From Lachnospiraceae bacterium UBA7729 (GTDB taxonomy: Bacteria > Bacillota > Clostridia > Lachnospirales > Lachnospiraceae), in NCBI GenBank assembly GCA_002482005.1, contig DLFD01000059.1, positions 108,343 through 172,342 of the forward strand: 64,000 nt of DNA. The letters run 5' to 3'. Positions 14,608-22,427 of this stretch are shown here, piece by piece. The notes under the pieces are model-generated. The model made no database searches and was not told where the DNA came from. It saw only the letters and a list, made by a program, of their open reading frames with translations. Within the stretch, counting starts at the first letter, position 1; every line of letters begins with the position of its first letter. Made by a program: the position numbers and the translations under genes.

Positions 14608-15741
14608 TTATTCCAGTGCCTGCAGGTCAGCGTCGATGAACTTCAGCGCCGCCCGGATCTCTTCATCGGTGACTGTCCGGTCGATATAGGCATCCCCGAG
14701 ATCGTGCAGGAGGATGAAACGGACCTGTCCTTTGTCTATCTTCTTGTCATGGCGGATGGCATCGATGATGTCATCGATCTTCAGGCTGTCAAACGAGATC
14801 GGGAGGCCGAAGCCGACGAACATATCCCGGATCTCGTAGAATGTACCATCGTCGATGTATTTTCTCTGCCAGGAGATGTACGCTGCGACAACACATCCAA
14901 GCGCAACACATTCTCCATGGGCAAGACTGAAATCCTTCAGCTTCTCGATCGCATGGCCCGCAGTATGTCCGAAATTGAGAAGCGCCCTGTCTCCATGTTC
15001 CTCCGGGTCTTTCTCCACGATCTGACGCTTGATATGTACGGAACGGACGACCATCTCAAGAAGAACATCCGGATCTCTGCTTTCGATCTCATCCATGTGG
15101 TCAAGCAGCCACTCGTAGTAGTCCGCATCCCTGATCAGGCCGTGTTTGAGGACTTCCCCCATGCCGCTCGCAAACTGGACGGCATCCAGTGTCTTCAGGG
15201 TACTGATATTAAGATAGACCATGGAAGGCTGATGGAAAGCGCCGACCATATTCTTATACTTCTCAAAGTCTACACCGGTCTTTCCTCCGATAGAAGAATC
15301 CACCTGGGAAAGCAAGGTAGTCGGGACCTGCACAAAACGGATGCCGCGAAGGTAAGCTGCTGCGGCAAAGCCGGTCATATCCCCCACGACCCCGCCGCCA
15401 AGAGCGACCAGAAGGTCATGACGGTCCAGACCATGACCGATCAGGAAAGCGAAGATCTTACGGATCTGGTCCAGGTTCTTGTTCTCCTCTCCTGCAGGGA
15501 TGACATAGGAGAAGAGCTCAGCACATGCGTCTTTCAGAGCTGCCATCACATCGTCAAGATAGAGCTTCTCCACGTTGCTGTCCGTGATGACGACGATCCT
15601 GCGCCCTGAGACATCCAGGGCACTGATCTTGTCAGCAAGGTCCGCAAATGAATATTCCGGATAGATCCGGTATGCGGTCTTATGGTCTTTCTTTACATCG
15701 ATGGGAAGGCGCAGATCCTTCTCCTGCTTTTTCTCTGACAT
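14608..15741 (-). CDS. aroB: 3-Dehydroquinate synthase
   Basis: 377 residues. It converts DAHP to 3-dehydroquinate, step two of the shikimate pathway, using NAD and a divalent metal. NAD-binding LLVALGGGVVGDMTGFAAAAYLRG is near residues 95-118, PTTLLSQVDSSIGGKTGVD near 125-143, and the metal ligands are in GMGEVLKHGLI, NFGHTAGHAIE and HGECVALG. The ATG at 15741 has AAAGGA seven bases upstream and is preferred over 15756. No other shikimate genes are in the window. It is preceded by the palindrome-rich region at 15773-16002. Confidence 0.95.
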   Translation of the reverse strand: MSEKKQEKDLRLPIDVKKDHKTAYRIYPEYSFADLADKISALDVSGRRIVVITDSNVEKLYLDDVMAALKDACAELFSYVIPAGEENKNLDQIRKIFAFLIGHGLDRHDLLVALGGGVVGDMTGFAAAAYLRGIRFVQVPTTLLSQVDSSIGGKTGVDFEKYKNMVGAFHQPSMVYLNISTLKTLDAVQFASGMGEVLKHGLIRDADYYEWLLDHMDEIESRDPDVLLEMVVRSVHIKRQIVEKDPEEHGDRALLNFGHTAGHAIEKLKDFSLAHGECVALGCVVAAYISWQRKYIDDGTFYEIRDMFVGFGLPISFDSLKIDDIIDAIRHDKKIDKGQVRFILLHDLGDAYIDRTVTDEEIRAALKFIDADLQALE

Positions 15742-15772
15742 CTTTTTTCCTTTCATGGTCCGGAATCCAGCT

Positions 15773-16002
15773 GTGCCATGGCACGCTGCCTCCCGAAAAG
15801 TCTGATAGCTGTCGCCACATGGGCGCCTCCGCCTGGGGCACGGTCAACGCCATGTGGCTCGCAGCCGTAACCGAGTAGGCAGGACTCCGTCCGCCTACTC
15901 GATCCGGCTACGCCGCTCTCATCTCGTGCGCTCTGCGCACTCGATGTTCGCTGTCGCCACATAAGCGCCTTCCCATGCAAGCATGGGCGGCGCTTATGTG
16001 GC
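15773..16002. repeat. Array of nested palindromes between sepF and aroB
   Basis: Four structures occupy most of a 350-base gene-free stretch. (1) GTGCCATGGCAC, a perfect 12-base palindrome (15773-15784). (2) GCCACATGG (15814-15822) pairing with CCATGTGGC (15850-15858). (3) CGAGTAGGC/GCCTACTCG (15872-15880, 15893-15901), then GTGCGC/GCGCAC (15926-15940). (4) A perfect 14-base stem GCCACATAAGCGCC/GGCGCTTATGTGGC (15956-15969, 15989-16002) enclosing CCCATG/CATGGG. Structures 2 and 4 share the flanks GCTGTCGCCACAT on the left and TGTGGCTCGYAGCC on the right, so they are two copies of one element. No convincing gene is present. Confidence 0.85.
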
Positions 16003-16014
16003 TCGTAGCCTATA

Positions 16015-16052
16015 CAAAAAAACCGCCGGGAAACGTATGTCTCCCGAACGGT
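16015..16052 (-). terminator. Intrinsic terminator after sepF
   Basis: On the minus strand ACCG-CGGGA pairs with TCCCG-CGGT across a small bulge, followed by seven or eight T (AAAAAAA at 16015-16022 on the plus strand). It lies 40 bases after the sepF stop. Confidence 0.8.
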
Positions 16053-16091
16053 ATGAGTTTTTCCCGGTCAGATAACTCCCAGAAGATCCTG

Positions 16092-16778
16092 TCAGTACTC
16101 TTCATCCTCATCGGAAAGATCCGGATCAAACGTTCCTGTAATGATCTCCTGGAATTCCCCGGAGATATTGATCCCTCTTGGAGTAAGTACAAAGATGTAA
16201 TTGCTGATCTTGTCAAGTCTTCCCTGAAGTGCGCAGCAGCTGCCGGATGCAAAATCGAAAAGCCGCTGGGAAACATCAAGATCCAGTCCTTCAAGATTCA
16301 GGATCACAACACATCCTGACAGCAGAGTCCTCGCGATCTCGATCGCATCTTCCATGGACTTCGGCTTGATCACACATACGGAATAATTATTCGTCTCCTC
16401 GTCCTCCGACACTGTAGCTGCGGTGCGCGGCCTGAATGTTGAGATCTTTGAAGCCCCCGGCCTGCTCTCGCTCTCTTCGTCTCTTTCCGTCTCTTCTCTC
16501 GGCGCTCTCACGATCTTCGGTTTCACCGAACCCCAGAATGGCTTCTTCTCCTTCTTTTTCGGCTGATATGCCGCCGCTGGAGCAGGAGTGTGTACCGGCT
16601 CCGGCTTTTCCGGTCCCGGAACATCGTCCATATCATCACGCCTGCGGATCAGACGTCTCCCCGGACGGGAGTCATCAAGATCCTCTTCGGGACTATCGTC
16701 ATCGAGGAAGTCGTCATCCTCCACATCCATGTCATCATTCAGATGCATGGCTGTCAGAAACTTATCCAAAACACTCAT
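16092..16778 (-). CDS. sepF: SepF, membrane-associated FtsZ-binding division protein
   Basis: 228 residues; B. subtilis SepF is about 150. An N-terminal membrane-targeting amphipathic helix (MSVLDKFLTAMHL) precedes an unusually long acidic/Arg/Pro linker (residues 16-130). The SepF core follows at about 132-215: VCVIKPKSMEDAIEIARTLL, GCVVILNLEGLDLDVSQRLFDFASGSC and KISNYIFVLTPRGINISGE. SepF bundles FtsZ and tethers it to the membrane. The upstream neighbour is yggS, the usual partner in Firmicutes division clusters; ftsZ itself is not here. It is last in its operon, before a terminator. Confidence 0.94.
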   Translation of the reverse strand: MSVLDKFLTAMHLNDDMDVEDDDFLDDDSPEEDLDDSRPGRRLIRRRDDMDDVPGPEKPEPVHTPAPAAAYQPKKKEKKPFWGSVKPKIVRAPREETERDEESESRPGASKISTFRPRTAATVSEDEETNNYSVCVIKPKSMEDAIEIARTLLSGCVVILNLEGLDLDVSQRLFDFASGSCCALQGRLDKISNYIFVLTPRGINISGEFQEIITGTFDPDLSDEDEEY

Positions 16779-16799
16779 GAAATAAAGGATTCTCCCTGC

Positions 16800-17498
16800 T
16801 TATGCTTTATTACCGTAATCCCTCTCACCGAAGATTCCGGTTCCTACTCTGACAAAGGTAGCGCCCTCTTCGACAGCTGTCTCAAAGTCTCCGGTCATAC
16901 CCATGCTGAGCTCAGACATATCTACATTATCGATGTTTTTTCTATCGATGTCAACCGATAAATTCTTCAGCGCACGGAACACCATCCGGTTGTCCTCCGG
17001 CTTCCCCACGATCGGAGCGATCGTCATAAGCCCCTTTATCTTAAGATGAGGAAGTACGGATACTTCCCTGATGAAATGCTCCGCGTCCTCAGGAAAGATT
17101 CCTCCCTTGGAGGGCTCCTTAGCCACATTGACCTCGATCAGGACAGGCATGAGAAGATCGTGTTTCTCAGCCTCCTTCTCGATCGTCTGCGCCAGCTCCA
17201 CTGATCCCAGAGAATGGATCATGACAGCCTTGTCGATGATATACTTTACCTTATTGCGCTGAAGATTGCCGATCATATGCCAGCGAAGGTTCTTCGGAAG
17301 GACTTCATATTTGTCACGAAGCTCCTGCGGCTTATTCTCTCCGAAGTCGACGATCCCTTCCGCCGCAGCCTCCTCGATCATGGAGACCGGCTTGGTCTTG
17401 CTTACGGCGATCAGAGTCACCTCCGAACGCTTTCTGCCGGAGCGGGCGCAGGCTTCCTGAATCCTTCTCTCAACATCTGCAAGATTTTCCTTAACCAT
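16800..17498 (-). CDS. YggS/PLPBP pyridoxal phosphate homeostasis protein
   Basis: 232 residues, single alanine-racemase-like TIM barrel without the second domain. Motifs: RSEVTLIAVSKTKP near residue 24-36 with the PLP-binding lysine, FGENKPQELRDKYE, WHMIGNLQRNKVKYI, LIEVNVAKEPSKGG and LSMGMTGDFETAVEEGATFVRVGTGIFG (phosphate binding). It controls free PLP levels and amino-acid homeostasis and has no known catalytic activity. It sits 21 bases upstream of sepF and downstream of the HlyD-like gene. Confidence 0.94.
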   Translation of the reverse strand: MVKENLADVERRIQEACARSGRKRSEVTLIAVSKTKPVSMIEEAAAEGIVDFGENKPQELRDKYEVLPKNLRWHMIGNLQRNKVKYIIDKAVMIHSLGSVELAQTIEKEAEKHDLLMPVLIEVNVAKEPSKGGIFPEDAEHFIREVSVLPHLKIKGLMTIAPIVGKPEDNRMVFRALKNLSVDIDRKNIDNVDMSELSMGMTGDFETAVEEGATFVRVGTGIFGERDYGNKA

Positions 17499-17521
17499 AT
17501 TCTGACCTCCTCTTCTGACGC

Positions 17522-18940
17522 TCAGACGATGATCTCGTCTTCCTTTACCTGGGAAGCGTCAAGCGCGATCCTGTCATGGGCGGCAAGACTGTAGATATTA
17601 TTCGGGTCCACAATACAGAATTCCTCATTCTGGTCCACGATATTGACTTCCCGGAAAACTGCATATCCTTTGTTGATATTGTAGACTCCCTGTATGGTCT
17701 TCTTCACATCTTCCGATATCTCATACTTCTTGGTGGTTCCCGGCATCAGGACATAATCGCCATCCTGGAGGACGGATGCATCCACAAGATAGGCATTGTC
17801 TTCCGTGCTCTTTCCATAGATATTGGCGGTAAGGCTTTTCTTCTCCTCGGAGCCGTCTTTCCGGAATGAGACAACCTGCAGAAATACTTCCTTCTCTGAC
17901 TTCTGGCTCAGCGATACATACTCGGCGGGAATCTGATAGAAGTCCCTGCTCACGATGGAGGAGACCGGGATCTTCAGTCCGCTTGCCTTGCTCAGAATGA
18001 GCTCGATATCCAGGAAACGGTCTCCTGCAAACCTTACAAGGGAATTGCTCAGCGAGATCTTACCGTAGTTTCCGTCCTTTCCGGTGATGATGGAGAAGGG
18101 AGCGGAGAAGACGCTGTTGTCCTTAAGGAAACGGACACGGATATTCTGCATTCCATCAAGCTGGGTCCTCAGTTTATCGTCAACCGGGAAATACAGGTCC
18201 CAGTTCTCGCTGGTTACCAGCTTGAAGATGTCATCCCCGGAAGAGACACTCGTATTCAGTCTCAGGCTTTTCTTCTTATACGCCTTCTCGCTGAACATGT
18301 CCTGGGTCAGCTGAGACTCGTCCACTCCTTCAAAACCGTCGACTGCGTACACGACAAAGCCGGCGCTGTCTGCCTGATAGCTCCCGCTGACATATTCTCC
18401 TGCATTCTCATCGATGGATGACTGAAGGATCACGCTCTCCAGGTTGGACTTGAAGTCGTAGACGTCGGCAAAAGAACCTCCGCGGAAGTTGGCGCTGAAC
18501 GTACTCACCATATTCTTGATATCGGACGTATCCTCGGCCGAGAGCTCTGTTCTCACGGAAGATGCTTCTCCGTCCTCTGATCCGCCATCCGAAGGCAGGG
18601 TGGAAGCAGGCCGCTGTCCGATCGCGCAGACAAGCTCTCCGCTGCCCACATTGACCCCCTCCCGGGCATAATATGTGATCGGACCGGACTCCTCAGCTTT
18701 CACGACCTCTTCCGTCTTCAGTGCCAGAGCGCTGTAACGGTAATACCCGGAAAGGGCGCCCCGCACGACTTCGTACCCGGTTACCTTGTCTCTCGTCAGA
18801 TAGACCACAAACATGACGATCAGGTAGATGAAGATCATCCCGAACAGGATTGTTCCGATATTGATATCAAAGCGGCCGAGCCTGCTTCTGCGCAGCGGTG
18901 TGACCTTGCTTGTTCCCTTCTTTCCCCTTCCTGTAGCCAA
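17522..18940 (-). CDS. HlyD-like single-pass adaptor protein
   Basis: 472 residues from a TTG at 18940, supported by AAGGGGAG (about 18944-18952) seven bases upstream. The in-frame upstream extension to 19018 reads through terminator repeats and is rejected. A basic start (RRSRLGRFD) precedes one membrane helix (IGTILFGMIFIYLIVMFVVYL, about 25-45). The large extracytoplasmic part starts with a biotinyl-lipoyl-like segment (YYAREGVNVGSGELVCAIG) and later beta-rich regions (LVRFAGDRFLDIELILSKASGLKIPVSSI split over family-typical blocks). It resembles membrane-fusion adaptors of export systems, but no ABC or RND pump gene is near. The yggS-sepF neighbours suggest a link to division or envelope. 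Confidence 0.7.
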   Translation of the reverse strand: MATGRGKKGTSKVTPLRRSRLGRFDINIGTILFGMIFIYLIVMFVVYLTRDKVTGYEVVRGALSGYYRYSALALKTEEVVKAEESGPITYYAREGVNVGSGELVCAIGQRPASTLPSDGGSEDGEASSVRTELSAEDTSDIKNMVSTFSANFRGGSFADVYDFKSNLESVILQSSIDENAGEYVSGSYQADSAGFVVYAVDGFEGVDESQLTQDMFSEKAYKKKSLRLNTSVSSGDDIFKLVTSENWDLYFPVDDKLRTQLDGMQNIRVRFLKDNSVFSAPFSIITGKDGNYGKISLSNSLVRFAGDRFLDIELILSKASGLKIPVSSIVSRDFYQIPAEYVSLSQKSEKEVFLQVVSFRKDGSEEKKSLTANIYGKSTEDNAYLVDASVLQDGDYVLMPGTTKKYEISEDVKKTIQGVYNINKGYAVFREVNIVDQNEEFCIVDPNNIYSLAAHDRIALDASQVKEDEIIV

Positions 18941-18956
18941 TCGCTTCTCCCCTTTA

Positions 18957-19037
18957 CATACAAAAAGCCTGCCACTGGCAGCCTTTTTGCATACTTTGGT
19001 ATACAAAAAGCCCGCCACTGGCGGTCTTTTTGCATAC
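18957..19037. repeat. Two tandem copies of a terminator-like palindrome
   Basis: Copies at 18957-18994 and 19000-19037. Each has AAAAAG, a GC stem (CCTGCC/GGCAG or CCCGCC/GGCGG) with an ACT loop, CTTTTT and then GCATAC. The symmetry allows termination in both directions. A third, inverted copy lies at 62598-62640. Confidence 0.85.
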
Positions 19038-19050
19038 GTTGATATAAAGA

Positions 19051-19090
19051 GACGACGGGCCTGCCAGAATCACATCCGGAAGCCCGCCGT
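19051..19090. repeat. Hairpin sharing its loop with the terminator at 8734
   Basis: GACGACGGGC pairs with AGCCCGCCGT (one G-T). The inner part holds GGCCTGCCAGAATCA (19058-19072), identical over 15 bases to 8749-8763, and a CCGGAAGCCC segment like the one at 8769-8778. No T-run follows on either strand. Confidence 0.6.
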
Positions 19091-19118
19091 ATTCTGTTTT
19101 CCTATGTCAGTTGATCGG

Positions 19119-19140
19119 AAAAAAATCTGCGTGATCAGAT
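19119..19140 (-). terminator. Intrinsic terminator of the P-loop gene
   Basis: On the minus strand ATCTG, a 6-base loop and CAGAT are followed by seven T, starting three bases after the stop codon at 19143. Confidence 0.7.
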
Positions 19141-19142
19141 GA

Positions 19143-19565
19143 TCAAAGCTCTGCGATAATGCCCTCGTGGTATTCTGCAGGAAGCTGATCTCTGGTAACA
19201 GAGATGCTGATCACGAACTTGATATCAAACTGTTTTGAAATTCCATCCAGCTCTTTAAGGACCGTAGCGACATCTCCGCCTTCTTCCAGTCTGGCATTCT
19301 TCAGGAAGCTGTCAAGGAACATGTACTCGAGGTCATGGTCCTGGGAGATGATACCGTAGATGAATCCAAGGAATTCATCGCTGTCGGTGATCGGATAGCT
19401 GCTCATATCGATCAGACGGATCTTATTGTTCAGTTCATACATATGCTGCGCGCTCTTGTCGAGATACACAACATTGCCGCTTGCATTCTTAATCTCGGCG
19501 TTGGCCTTGTCAAGAAGTACTTTCGTTTTGCCCTTGCCCTTTTCTCCGATGATGAACTGTATCAT
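19143..19565 (-). CDS. Small P-loop protein of unknown function
   Basis: 140 residues. A Walker A-like GEKGKGKTK lies at residues 7-15 at the end of the first strand (MIQFIIG). A hydrophobic strand ending in an acid (LEYMFLDSFLKNA, about 82-94) could be Walker B, and FDIKFVISISVTRDQLP (about 113-129) could be a sensor strand. It is far shorter than any complete motor ATPase. Similar short proteins in Clostridia are often labelled twitching-motility-like, a label I do not trust here. AGGAGG lies just upstream, with its own promoter and terminator, so it is a single-gene unit. Confidence 0.65.
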   Translation of the reverse strand: MIQFIIGEKGKGKTKVLLDKANAEIKNASGNVVYLDKSAQHMYELNNKIRLIDMSSYPITDSDEFLGFIYGIISQDHDLEYMFLDSFLKNARLEEGGDVATVLKELDGISKQFDIKFVISISVTRDQLPAEYHEGIIAEL

Positions 19566-19618
19566 ATGTTGTTTCCTCCTTAGTTTGCGGATAGAATTAC
19601 TTTCAAAACTCTATTGTC

Positions 19619-19647
19619 AGTATAATCGATTGCTATGTGAAATTCAA
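19619..19647 (-). promoter_or_regulatory. Promoter of the P-loop gene
   Basis: On the minus strand TTGAAT (19642-19647), a 17-base spacer and TATACT (19619-19624), 54 bases before the start codon. Confidence 0.8.
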
Positions 19648-19710
19648 GTAAGGTGTTCTGCACAAGTACATTTTCTCCTGTACGCAGCCCGGGCAGAATC
19701 CGGAAGCTTC

Positions 19711-20790
19711 TCATGCACCTGCCAGAGACAGAATCTGATTCATATCAACATATAGCTGTTCCTTGTCCTGGGAATTCAGGATTACAGAGACATATGGGTT
19801 GCCGTAGGCATCCTTCGACAGGATGCACAGGCAGGCGCCCGCTGCATCCGTGGTACCGGTCTTTCCACCGTACACTGTAACGCTATCCGGAAGCTCAGCC
19901 GACCCGTCGAGATAGTGGTCTGTGGTATCCCAGGTCATCGCATAGGCATCTCCCTGGGAATCCTTGTACTCGGCGTAGTAATTCTTACGGCTTATGATAT
20001 CCATGAAAGTGTCATACTGCATCAGAGCATTGAATACGAGGTATACATCATATGCACAGGTATAATGCCCGTCCGCGGTAAGCCCGGACGGGTTCTGGAA
20101 CTGCGTGTGGGTCGCGCCGAGCTCCGCCGCCTCCTCATTCATCATCTGGACAAACTGAGGCACAGAACCTCCTACATGTTCCGCCACCATCTGGGCAGCG
20201 TCGTTGCCGGAGGCGATCAGCATACCATAGAGAAGCTGCTTCAGGGTCAGCTGGTCCCCAGGATGGAGTTCACATACGGAGGAGCCCTCCTCGATGTCGA
20301 ACGCCGTGTCGGTGACCGTCACGACATCGTCCAGGTTCCCGTACCGAAACGCCACCAGGGCGGTCATCAGCTTCGTCAGGGAAGCCTGCGGCCTCTGCTC
20401 GAAGATATCCTTCGCATAGACAACATTCTGGTCATTGATGTCAAAAAGAGCTCCCTCGCTCGATGTGATGAATACAGAATCCGGCTGGACATCGCTGTCC
20501 GTCACGCAAAGTCCTTTGGAAAATGGATCAGCGGTCATGCTCCTTAGGGCATTCGGGACTCCGAAGACGGTACTTGTGTCAGAATAGGGGGTTCTCAGTG
20601 ACATATCATGGGACCTGAGGACAAAAAAGTACACAGCGTAGACGGCGCAGGCGGTCAGTACCAGAAGCAGTACAGCCACAAGAAACAGGCTGCGGTTTCT
20701 TTTCTTCTCTGCTTTTTCTCTGCTGCGGATCCGGTTCCATTCACGCTGTGTATAGTAGTCAGGTTTCTGTTCTTCTCTTCTCATAGACAA
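19711..20790 (-). CDS. D-alanyl-D-alanine carboxypeptidase (S11 family)
   Basis: 359 residues from a TTG at 20790 (AGGA eight bases upstream); the ATG at 20784 is an alternative. A charged cytoplasmic end precedes one membrane helix (about 34-56). The serine peptidase S11 domain has SxxK in PQASLTKLMTALV (about 136-148), SGN in LIASGNDAAQMVAEHVGG, and KTG in VYGGKTGTTDAAGACL. It trims the terminal D-Ala of peptidoglycan stem peptides. The N-terminal anchor replaces the usual signal peptide plus C-terminal amphipathic helix. It is the last gene of the radC-to-mgsA run, 17 bases after mgsA. Confidence 0.9.
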   Translation of the reverse strand: MSMRREEQKPDYYTQREWNRIRSREKAEKKRNRSLFLVAVLLLVLTACAVYAVYFFVLRSHDMSLRTPYSDTSTVFGVPNALRSMTADPFSKGLCVTDSDVQPDSVFITSSEGALFDINDQNVVYAKDIFEQRPQASLTKLMTALVAFRYGNLDDVVTVTDTAFDIEEGSSVCELHPGDQLTLKQLLYGMLIASGNDAAQMVAEHVGGSVPQFVQMMNEEAAELGATHTQFQNPSGLTADGHYTCAYDVYLVFNALMQYDTFMDIISRKNYYAEYKDSQGDAYAMTWDTTDHYLDGSAELPDSVTVYGGKTGTTDAAGACLCILSKDAYGNPYVSVILNSQDKEQLYVDMNQILSLAGA

Positions 20791-20807
20791 TCAAATCATC
20801 CTGCTTT

Positions 20808-21212
20808 TCAGCGGTACATCTCTCTCCAGTCAAGATCTCCGCGGTCCAGAGACTTCAGAAGGATCTCAGCCGAGGCTATATTGGTGGCCAGAGGGATATT
20901 GTGGATATCGCACATCCGGATCACTCTCGTGAAATCCGAGGTATCCCCGCGGATTCCCTGTGACTTGTCAGGATCTCTGAAGTAGAGGATCAGATCGAGC
21001 TGGTTCTGCCCGATCATCGCACTCATCTGCTGTTCTCCGCCGACATGACCTTCCAGAAGCTTATGGACATTCAGTCCGGCAGCGTCCTGGATCAGCCTGC
21101 CTGTAGTCCCGGTTGCGTAAAGTTCATGGTGTGTAAGGATGCCTCGGTAGGCTACACAGCAATTCTGCATGAGTTTCTTTCTGGCGTCATCAGCGATAAA
21201 ACCGATATTCAT
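20808..21212 (-). CDS. mgsA: Methylglyoxal synthase
   Basis: 134 residues, in the usual range. It converts dihydroxyacetone phosphate to methylglyoxal and phosphate, a glycolytic overflow bypass. Conserved blocks: HELYATGTTGRLI (phosphate binding), GGEQQMSAMI, LDLILYFRDPDKSQ (catalytic Asp) and IPLATNIASAE. AAAGGAGGG (about 21220-21228) sets the ATG at 21212. In many Clostridia mgsA follows rodA, as here. Confidence 0.95.
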   Translation of the reverse strand: MNIGFIADDARKKLMQNCCVAYRGILTHHELYATGTTGRLIQDAAGLNVHKLLEGHVGGEQQMSAMIGQNQLDLILYFRDPDKSQGIRGDTSDFTRVIRMCDIHNIPLATNIASAEILLKSLDRGDLDWREMYR

Positions 21213-21252
21213 CAAAGATCCCTCCTTTCATTATCCTCCCGGATCCGGAGCG

Positions 21253-22419
21253 TCATGGCATGTAATGGTACGATCTCTTCACAGCCGTACTGCCCTGCCC
21301 CCTTCTGGGCGGAATATACTCTTTTTTCGGCTGCAGACCGACATTGATACAGATGCCGGTTCCTGCAAAGAATGAGACAAGACTGGTGATGCCATAACTC
21401 ATGAAAGGAAGTGTGATCCCCGTATTGGGCATCAGTCCGGTAGTGACACTGATATTCAGAGCACTCTGGAAGATGATAAGCGATCCCATCCCTGCACAGA
21501 TCAGCGCTCCTGACTTGTCTCTCGCTCTCATCGCGATCCTGAAGCACAGGATCCCGATCAACAGCTCCAGGAGAACGATGACAACACATCCGGCAAATCC
21601 CAGCTCCTCTCCTGCAACTGCGAAGATAAAGTCAGTCTGGGATTCCGAAAGAAAGTTGCCATTCTTCACCGAATTCACTGCATTGTTGTTCAGGCCCTTC
21701 CCGAACAGCTGGCCGGATCCGATCGCGATGATCGAGTTCTGCTGCTGCATCGAGTATTCCGGATATTCTTCCGGGTGAAGCCACGCAAGGATACGGAATA
21801 CCTGATAATTTTTTTTGATCCCGGAAGCTCCGGAAAGCAGCCTGCTGAGAAAGATCACGGCTGCCGGTATCGTCACAGCCAGGATTCCGATAACGATCTT
21901 CATGCTCAGTCCTGCAGTAAATATTATAACACAAAAGACAACCGCTGTGGTTATGGTGGTTGACAGATCAGGCTCCCTCAGGATCAGGAACAGAGGGATG
22001 GCCAGAAGGACCAGCGACAGGAGGATGACTGGCAGTGTATTGATCCTGTTTTCAAAGTGCGAAAAATAGCCCGCAAAGAACAGGATCAGCACAAGTTTCA
22101 TCAGATCGGAAGGTTGAAACTGAACCCCTGCGATCTCGATCCATCTGGTCGCACCGCCGATGTTGTTGCCGAAGATCAGGACTCCTGCCAGAAGGATGCA
22201 GCCTCCTATATAGAAGATCCAGCGGAAATGCAGCAGGAATGTATAATCCACCAGTGAGAGGATGACCATGACGATGATCCCGATCGTCAGGCCGAACGTC
22301 TGCCTTGACTGATAAGATTCCCTGGCGCTTCCTATGACCGTGATCCCGATGACAGCAAGCAGGATGCATGCCGCCATCAGCGGAAAACTGTAATTTCTGA
22401 TACGATACTGTCTGAACAT
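21253..22419 (-). CDS. rodA: RodA, SEDS peptidoglycan polymerase of the elongasome
   Basis: 388 residues with about ten membrane helices. SEDS hallmarks: GGATRWIEIAGVQFQPSDLMKLVLILF (catalytic-type region), ILREPDLSTTI, the long loop with NSVKNGNFLSESQTDFIFAVAGEELGF (conserved QTDFIFA), and TGLMPNTGITLPFMSYG. RodA polymerises lipid II and works with the class B PBP encoded two genes upstream. The ATG at 22419 uses the GAGGAG at the very end of minC, eight bases away, so the genes are coupled. Confidence 0.94.
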   Translation of the reverse strand: MFRQYRIRNYSFPLMAACILLAVIGITVIGSARESYQSRQTFGLTIGIIVMVILSLVDYTFLLHFRWIFYIGGCILLAGVLIFGNNIGGATRWIEIAGVQFQPSDLMKLVLILFFAGYFSHFENRINTLPVILLSLVLLAIPLFLILREPDLSTTITTAVVFCVIIFTAGLSMKIVIGILAVTIPAAVIFLSRLLSGASGIKKNYQVFRILAWLHPEEYPEYSMQQQNSIIAIGSGQLFGKGLNNNAVNSVKNGNFLSESQTDFIFAVAGEELGFAGCVVIVLLELLIGILCFRIAMRARDKSGALICAGMGSLIIFQSALNISVTTGLMPNTGITLPFMSYGITSLVSFFAGTGICINVGLQPKKEYIPPRRGQGSTAVKRSYHYMP

Positions 22420-22427
22420 AGATCTGT

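Noticed and set aside
13918..15609. 563-codon plus-strand frame opposite rluD, lspA and aroB
   Set aside because: It crosses three clearly identified genes and has no domain pattern or ribosome site.
15753..15980. 75-codon minus-strand frame in the palindrome region
   Set aside because: The frame follows from the inverted repeats themselves; no ribosome site and no family resemblance.
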